Origin: Oscillospiraceae bacterium
Lineage (GTDB): Bacteria; Bacillota; Clostridia; Oscillospirales; Ruminococcaceae
Assembly (NCBI GenBank): GCA_004555865.1
Contig: SFJO01000005.1
Coordinates: 1-64,000, forward strand
Length of the DNA: 64,000 nt
Reading direction: 5' to 3'
The notes under the pieces were generated by a model that was given only the letters and a program-made list of their open reading frames with translations, searched no databases and had not been told where the DNA came from. Shown one piece after another: positions 59,167-64,000 of this stretch; the stretch's first letter is position 1, and each line of letters opens with the position of its first letter. Position numbers and translations under genes: made by a program.

Positions 59167-60465
59167 ATGAGCATTGAACTTATTACCTTCATCGTCATGC
59201 TCGGTGTGTTCCTGGTTGGATGCTTCGCCTGCAAGCTGCCGGTCAGCCTGTCGATGGTTCTTTCTTCCATCGGCGGCGTGATTGTTGGCGGCTTCATTGG
59301 CGGCCTGGATCTGACACTTATGGATGCACTGCGTCATCTCGTTGAAGGCATGTTCTCCTATGTGGACACCATCCTGGTCATCTCCACCGCCATGGTCTTC
59401 ATGAAGGTCATCGAGGCTTCCGGCGCTCTGGACGCTGTGTCCTCGGTCATCATCGAGAAGTTCCACAAGCTGCCCGCCCTGATGCTGTGCCTCATCATGA
59501 TCATTGTGATGTTCCCCGGAATGATCACCGGTTCCTCCACCGCTTCCGTGCTGAGCGCCGGCTCCATCATGGCCCCCGTGCTGATGATGATGGGCGTGCC
59601 CGCACTGGAGACCGCTTCCATCCTGGCGATGGGCGGCATTCTGGGCATGATCGCACCTCCCACCAACCTGCCCGCCATGATCATTGGCGCCGGCATTGAC
59701 ATCCCTTACAGCGGCTTTGAGCTGCCTCTGGCTCTGCTGACCTTCCCCCTGGCCTTCGTCTTCGTGCTGATGTTCGCTTACAAGTACGTCAAGAAGATGG
59801 ACTACGAGGCTGTGAAGAACAAGCTGAACACCGAGAGCCGCAAGAAGTACGGTTTCCGCGTGTACATTCCCATCATCGTTGCCATCATCCTGATGGTGGT
59901 CAGCAAGATGGTTCCCGCTTTCTCCATCGGCATGCCTCTGGTGTTCCTCATCAGCGCCATCGTCGGCTGCTTCACCGGCTACAAGGTGAACCTGGCGAAG
60001 GTCGCAAAGGACTCCATCAACAGCGTGCTGCCTGTTATGGGCATCCTGATGGGCGTTGGTATGTTCATCCAGATCATGACCCTGACCGGTGTTCGTGGCC
60101 TGATCGTTACCAGCTGCCTGAGCCTGCCCGGCTGGGCCCTGTACGTGGCTATGGCCGTGTCCATGCCTCTGTTCGGCGCCGTGTCTTCCTTCGGTTCCGC
60201 CAGCGTTCTGGGCGTGCCCTTCCTGCTGGCCTTCCTGAACAAGGAAGAGATCATCGTGGCGGCTGCCCTGTCCCTGATCGCCTCTCTGGGCGACATGATG
60301 CCTCCCACCGCTCTGGCCGGCATCTTCGCCGCTCAGGTCGTTGGCCTGGAGAAGTACACTCCCGTCCTGAAGAAGTGCTTGGTGCCCTGCCTGATGATCA
60401 TCATCTGGGGTATCCTCTTCATCCTGGGCGCCAATGTGCTTGAACCCTTCATCATCCTCACCTAA
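59167..60465 (+). CDS. TRAP-type (DctM-like) large permease
   Basis: A 432-aa membrane protein with about 12 helices of the TRAP/DctM or related ion-transporter superfamily. MITGSSTASVLSAGSIMAPVLMMMG and GMIAPPTNLPAMIIGAGIDIPY, echoed by SLGDMMPPTALAGIF, are the two re-entrant hairpin motifs. It likely imports an acidic substrate, given the surrounding gamma-glutamyl enzymes, perhaps glutamate or a glutamyl compound. TGGAGGT precedes the ATG. A 59-aa membrane protein follows by 18 nt and could replace the DctQ subunit. Confidence 0.88.
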   Translation: MSIELITFIVMLGVFLVGCFACKLPVSLSMVLSSIGGVIVGGFIGGLDLTLMDALRHLVEGMFSYVDTILVISTAMVFMKVIEASGALDAVSSVIIEKFHKLPALMLCLIMIIVMFPGMITGSSTASVLSAGSIMAPVLMMMGVPALETASILAMGGILGMIAPPTNLPAMIIGAGIDIPYSGFELPLALLTFPLAFVFVLMFAYKYVKKMDYEAVKNKLNTESRKKYGFRVYIPIIVAIILMVVSKMVPAFSIGMPLVFLISAIVGCFTGYKVNLAKVAKDSINSVLPVMGILMGVGMFIQIMTLTGVRGLIVTSCLSLPGWALYVAMAVSMPLFGAVSSFGSASVLGVPFLLAFLNKEEIIVAAALSLIASLGDMMPPTALAGIFAAQVVGLEKYTPVLKKCLVPCLMIIIWGILFILGANVLEPFIILT

Positions 60466-60483
60466 GAAAGGAGCGAACCAACG

Positions 60484-60663
60484 ATGTTGACTTTGATTTA
60501 TCGCGGGATCGTTGCCCTGGTGCTGATCGTGGTCGGTTGGAACCTGTTCGTTCCCGAGAAGAATGCGGACGAAAAGCTCTCCGTGAAGGATACCATCTGC
60601 ATGCAGCTGAACGCTGCTCTGGTGCTGATCCCTCTCGTGCTTCGCCTGCTGATGATTAAGTAA
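60484..60663 (+). CDS. Small membrane protein of the permease operon
   Basis: A 59-aa protein with two hydrophobic helices (about 3-22 and 40-57) around a charged centre (PEKNADEKLSVKD). AAAGGAG lies upstream and a M14 gene follows by 16 nt. Its place between permease and peptidase suggests a small TRAP subunit much shorter than DctQ. No family recognised. Confidence 0.75.
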   Translation: MLTLIYRGIVALVLIVVGWNLFVPEKNADEKLSVKDTICMQLNAALVLIPLVLRLLMIK

Positions 60664-60679
60664 AGGAGGGCTGTTGAGA

Positions 60680-61858
60680 ATGGATAAGTCGAAAAAGATG
60701 ATCTCTGCGGTCGTCTGCCTGGCGCTGTCCGTGGCCGTTATGGCGGCCTCTGCGTCCAGCTTCCTGGCAGCCCGCAATGTGCCCCTCCCCGAGCGGGGCC
60801 CCAGTGTCACTGAGGTGAAAATGCTCTCCGACTGGTTCGAAGGCGTGAAAGGCACCAACGCGGACACTCCTGTGTACGTTCTGCAGGGCAAAAAAGAAGG
60901 CGGCAAGATGCTGATCCTGGGCGGCACCCATGCCAACGAGGTTTCCGGCTATATGTCCGCATTCACCTTCATTGAGAATGCCGTTGTGGAAGAGGGCACC
61001 GTGTACGTTCTGCCCTACGCCAACCACAGCGCCATGACCCACAACGACCCCGGTGAGGGCAACATTCAGTACTTCACCCTGACCACCAAGAGCGGTGAGC
61101 GCACCTTCCGCTACGGCAGCCGCGCCACCAACCCTGTGGATCAGTGGCCCGATCCCGACGTGTACGTTCACTATCCCTCCGGCCAGCAGCTGTCCGGCTC
61201 TGAGACCCGCAACATCAACCGTTCTTACCCCGGCCGTCCCGATGGCAACGCCACCGAGAAAGAGGCCTACGGTATCATGGAGCTGATTCGCAGCGAGGGC
61301 GTGAACATCGGCTTTGACCTGCATGAGGCCAGCCCCGAGTACCCCGTTATCGACGCGACCGTTGCTCACCAGAGCAGCATGGATGTGGCCTCTGTGGGCT
61401 GCATGAACCTGCTGATGGAAGGTATGCAGATGAGCCTGGAGCAGTCTCCCACCAACTTCCACGGTCTGACTCACCGTGAATGGGGCGACAACAGCGACAT
61501 CAACGTGGCCATCCTGATGGAGACCGCCAACGCCTCTCAGGGCCGTCTGCGCGGCGCCACCACCATCGCCCAGGTGCTGGGCGGCAAGGACAAGTGCTAT
61601 GACCTGAGCGAGAAGCTGGGTATGCTGTACGTGCCCTGGAACCAGATCACCGGCGCACCCTTCAGCGGTGTGGGCCATCCCATCGAGGAGCGCTGCGGCC
61701 GTCATCTGGAAGGCATCAAGCAGTACAGCGAAGCCTACAACGAGGCACACCCCGAGGCCCCTGTGACCTACACCGGCGTGCCCGGCTACAGCGAGCTGTT
61801 CCTGGAGGCCGATCCCAGCGAGCTGGGCGGCGCCCGTCTGGCCAGCTTCCTGCTGTGA
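60680..61858 (+). CDS. M14-type succinylglutamate desuccinylase/aspartoacylase-like protein
   Basis: A 392-aa exported zinc enzyme with an uncleaved-looking N-terminal signal/anchor helix. Metal ligands are in GGTHANEVSG (H-x-x-E) and FDLHEASPE (His), and NINRSYPGRPDG is the substrate-binding region. It is longer than the paralogue at 52518 and lacks the lipobox. ATG at 60680 was chosen over a TTG at 60674 for spacing from AAAGGAGG. It closes the DUF6305-permease operon and may release glutamate for import. Confidence 0.85.
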   Translation: MDKSKKMISAVVCLALSVAVMAASASSFLAARNVPLPERGPSVTEVKMLSDWFEGVKGTNADTPVYVLQGKKEGGKMLILGGTHANEVSGYMSAFTFIENAVVEEGTVYVLPYANHSAMTHNDPGEGNIQYFTLTTKSGERTFRYGSRATNPVDQWPDPDVYVHYPSGQQLSGSETRNINRSYPGRPDGNATEKEAYGIMELIRSEGVNIGFDLHEASPEYPVIDATVAHQSSMDVASVGCMNLLMEGMQMSLEQSPTNFHGLTHREWGDNSDINVAILMETANASQGRLRGATTIAQVLGGKDKCYDLSEKLGMLYVPWNQITGAPFSGVGHPIEERCGRHLEGIKQYSEAYNEAHPEAPVTYTGVPGYSELFLEADPSELGGARLASFLL

Positions 61859-61898
61859 CGGAATGTTCCGCTGCATAAGGCGCTGAACCAAAACCAAT

Positions 61899-61945
61899 AA
61901 GGCCCAGGGTCATTCCCGTAAGGGAGTGGCCCTGGGCCTTTTTTG
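61899..61945 (+). terminator. Terminator of the permease operon
   Basis: AAGGCCCAGGG..CA.TCCC pairs with GGGAGTGGCCCTGGGCCTT, followed by T6. Confidence 0.9.
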
Positions 61946-62096
61946 TGTGGTTTTTTACCGGCGGGCCGTGGGGCGGCGGGCCTTTTTATGGGGGGAGCAG
62001 GGCGGCCTTTTCCGGCAGGCTGCCCCCCGTTTGCCGGGCCGGTGTCCTCGTTCTGCCCACGGCGGCGTGCCGCGCACCAAAGCAGAATGCAAAAAC

Positions 62097-62148
62097 ACGC
62101 CCGCGCATCTTCATCTGACGGATGGCCAGACCCAAGATGCGCGGGCGT
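62097..62148 (-). terminator. Terminator of the isomerase/zinc-ribbon unit
   Basis: A perfect 15-bp stem ACGCCCGCGCATCTT with a 22-nt loop, followed on the minus strand by GTTTTTG. Nothing recognisable lies in 61946-62096. Confidence 0.75.
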
Positions 62149-62204
62149 TTATCATCGGGATACGTTCCTGTACGCTTTTTGTTGATTTTTTAGGGGCAGC
62201 GCGG

Positions 62205-63317
62205 TCATTCTGCCGCCACGTGCTCCATCAGGTACTGGGCCACCAGCTCGGTGCGCACACCCTGATAAATGTACCCCTTGCCGTAGCTCTTCATCAGGGC
62301 CGTGCAGTCGTTCACGCCCTGCTGGGCAAAGTATTCGTCCACGGTGTCCTGATCCACGGTGATGCCGGCGTCCTGGGCCAGGGCCTGGCACATCAGGTTT
62401 TGCCGGATCATGTTCTCCAGCTGGGGCCGATAGGCCTCTTTCAGGGCGTCCACACTGTCTGCCCCATACTTGGCGGCCAGTTCGTCCAGCGTAATGCCGT
62501 AGCCGTTGGCGGCGTTGGCCAGTTCGGTGTCCAGAATGGTCAGCTGATCCTGCACCAGCTGCTCGGGCACCGGCTGGAAGGTACAGTTGTCGTACAGCCA
62601 GTCCAGCACATAATTGTACTTCTGCTCTTCCAGCAGTTGGGCGCTGATCTTCTGGCGCATATCCTCCACGCTGGTGTAGCCGTAATAATAGCTCAGGTAG
62701 TTGGTCACGAAGTCCTCGGTCAGCTCGGGGGGCCGGGCATCGCCATGAATGTAGTTGATGGTGGTGTCAAACACGGCCTGCTTGCCGCTCAGGTCTGTGT
62801 TGGGGGTATAGGGGTCGGGAAAGGTCACCTGCACCTTCACGGTATCGCCGGGCATGGCCCCGATGATCTGGGTGAGAAAATCGTCGATCAGCTCGTCGCT
62901 TCCGGCGGTGTAATCCTGATTCTCGGCGCTGCCGCCCTCAAACACCTGCCCGTCGATGGAGCCGGTGTAGGTCAGGTTCACGGTGTCACCGTCCTCCACC
63001 GCCCGGTCAGTGATCTGGGTGTCGGTGGCATAGCTGGACATGAACTGGTCGATGGCGGCCTGCAGATCCTCTTCAGAGACGGTGGTGAAGGCCTCGCCGG
63101 AGGGAACCTGCCGGTAATCCGGCAGGGTGACGCAGGCGGTCACGTCCACCCCGTCAAACAGGCCCTCATCGGTGAGGCCCAGGCTGTAATCGGGCATTTC
63201 TTGGTTGATCTCAGCCTCCGACGAGGCGGAAGCGGAGGAAGACGCTGCCCCCTGGCAGCCGGTGAGCAGCACCGCCGCCGCAAGGCAGGCCGCGGCGCAA
63301 AGCAGAGAACGTTTCAA
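62205..63317 (-). CDS. Trigger-factor-like FKBP peptidyl-prolyl isomerase lipoprotein
   Basis: A 370-aa lipoprotein (lipobox LLTGCQ, Ser/Ala linker). Residues about 95-195 are an FKBP-type domain (AVEDGDTVNLTYTGSIDGQVFEGG, then FLTQIIGAMPGDTVKVQVTFP). Residues 205-360 resemble the trigger-factor C-terminal chaperone arms. There is no ribosome-binding domain, as expected for an exported protein. The start is TTG at 63317 with AGGAGGT 8 nt upstream. It probably folds secreted proteins, a counterpart to the cyclophilin at 14932. Confidence 0.9.
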   Translation of the reverse strand: MKRSLLCAAACLAAAVLLTGCQGAASSSASASSEAEINQEMPDYSLGLTDEGLFDGVDVTACVTLPDYRQVPSGEAFTTVSEEDLQAAIDQFMSSYATDTQITDRAVEDGDTVNLTYTGSIDGQVFEGGSAENQDYTAGSDELIDDFLTQIIGAMPGDTVKVQVTFPDPYTPNTDLSGKQAVFDTTINYIHGDARPPELTEDFVTNYLSYYYGYTSVEDMRQKISAQLLEEQKYNYVLDWLYDNCTFQPVPEQLVQDQLTILDTELANAANGYGITLDELAAKYGADSVDALKEAYRPQLENMIRQNLMCQALAQDAGITVDQDTVDEYFAQQGVNDCTALMKSYGKGYIYQGVRTELVAQYLMEHVAAE

Positions 63318-63349
63318 TGGGATACCTCCTGTGGTTCAAGGGCGGGCAA

Positions 63350-63817
63350 TCAGTCGGCCGATTCCTCTTCGGGCAGCTTGACGCCGTGTTCGCGCAGGGC
63401 GCGGCGGTAGGCGGCGTCCTGCAGGCGCCGGCGGCTTTCGGCCTGCTCCCGTTCAAAATCGGCCTGGCGCTGGGGGGCGGTGCGCCGCCAGTCCACCGCG
63501 TACCAGAGGGAAGCGCCGAAGAACAGCACGCCCATCACGGCCAGCTCCAGCTTTTGGGGCAGGAAGGCCGCCCCAAGCAAAAACGCCAGCCCTAAAAGCA
63601 GCCCGCCCCACACGGTGCCGGGCAAAAGCGGCAGGCGGGGGCGCTTTTCCAGGGCCGGTTCCAGGTACGAGGGGTCAAAATAGGTGGCCCCGCAGTGGGG
63701 GCAGGGGCGCAGCGGCGCGCCGTAATGGGTGTCGCGGGCGCGCAGGCGGTAGTACAGCAGCTCGCCGCACTGGGGGCATAGGTACACAAACGGGGTGCTT
63801 TTGGCCGGTTGTTTCAC
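63350..63817 (-). CDS. Zinc-ribbon membrane protein
   Basis: A 155-aa protein with a zinc ribbon (CPQC about 15-18 and CPHC about 40-43), two membrane helices (about 67-105) and a charged helical tail (QRQADFEREQAESRRRLQDA). I chose GTG at 63817 with AAGGAG 8 nt upstream; no ATG fits. Upstream sequence in the same frame is not conserved-looking. It is followed by the isomerase gene after 32 nt and likely shares its transcript. Function unknown. Confidence 0.7.
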   Translation of the reverse strand: MKQPAKSTPFVYLCPQCGELLYYRLRARDTHYGAPLRPCPHCGATYFDPSYLEPALEKRPRLPLLPGTVWGGLLLGLAFLLGAAFLPQKLELAVMGVLFFGASLWYAVDWRRTAPQRQADFEREQAESRRRLQDAAYRRALREHGVKLPEEESAD

Positions 63818-63915
63818 GGGGCATGGCTCCTTTTTTATCAAGAATTGGGGCAGAGGTGTACAGCCCGGAAACAGGCGGCACACACGGAGGTGTACCGCCT
63901 GCTGGTTGCTGCCTT

Positions 63916-63944
63916 CATTATACCATGCGCCGAGGGGCCGAACA
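63916..63944 (-). promoter_or_regulatory. Promoter of the zinc-ribbon/isomerase unit
   Basis: Minus-strand TTGTTC (63944-63939), 17-nt spacer, TATAAT (63921-63916). Confidence 0.75.
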
Positions 63945-64000
63945 AGAAACCCAGCCCGAATAAAAAAGAGAAAAAGTGTGATGAACGGTGAAATTTATGT

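Overview
The window is a 64 kb chromosomal segment of a G+C-rich, low-copy-tRNA Gram-positive anaerobe. Near-consensus sigma-A promoters, AGGAGG-type ribosome binding sites, TTG/GTG starts and many clostridial families (DUF1292, DUF3842, DUF4358, DUF6305, LUD, ECF S component, PgsB/PgsC, EF-G-like/Rae1 fusion) point to Bacillota, most likely Oscillospiraceae (Faecalibacterium/Gemmiger/Subdoligranulum-like gut bacteria). This is inferred from gene content and style; no 16S gene is present.

Layout. 0-13.6 kb: tRNA-Lys, a 54-codon small gene between two copies of an intergenic repeat, asnS, uppP, a TrkA-like protein, two membrane-flanked PH-domain proteins, a phosphoglycolate-phosphatase-like HAD enzyme, a MATE exporter, rpsT, a DUF1846 protein, and an Lrp regulator with a zinc-ribbon membrane protein. 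13.6-25.3 kb: a structured non-coding RNA (6S-like candidate), DUF1292, a cyclophilin lipoprotein, DUF3842, hotdog thioesterase + PlsC, a TIR protein with a possible Nudix-like C-terminal domain, an ECF S component divergent from a MocR-type regulator with an 8-bp palindrome over both promoters, small lipoprotein, nitroreductase, LUD and peroxiredoxin-like proteins.

25.4-35.2 kb: one long same-strand cluster starting with a PqqD-like protein and a small, lower-GC, Cys-containing candidate precursor, followed by radical SAM/SPASM, HPr-kinase-like ATPase, ABC exporter, S26-like peptidase, CpsB-type phosphatase, an Ig-like anchored protein and two Wzz/BY-kinase proteins. It looks like an undescribed RiPP-type system joined to a tyrosine phosphorylation module, without glycosyltransferases. 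35-45 kb: nucleoid-associated protein, two tRNAs with a hairpin between them, an EF-G/TetM-like GTPase fused to a Rae1-type NYN nuclease, two gene remnants, a C39-like protein, a metallo-beta-lactamase-fold protein, and BrnQ and AGCS amino-acid transporters.

45.5-62 kb: a gamma-glutamyl / poly-gamma-glutamate locus: three gamma-glutamyltransferase lipoproteins, PgsB, PgsC, a PgsW-like protein, two M14 deacylase/carboxypeptidase-like proteins, a two-component system with CitB/DcuR-like output, a DUF6305 lipoprotein, a TRAP/DctM-type permease and a small membrane protein. Similar AT-rich promoter elements precede the third transferase and the DUF6305-permease operon, suggesting co-regulation. 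62-64 kb: a trigger-factor-like peptidyl-prolyl isomerase lipoprotein and a zinc-ribbon membrane protein. No CRISPR array, prophage, insertion sequence or rRNA was seen.
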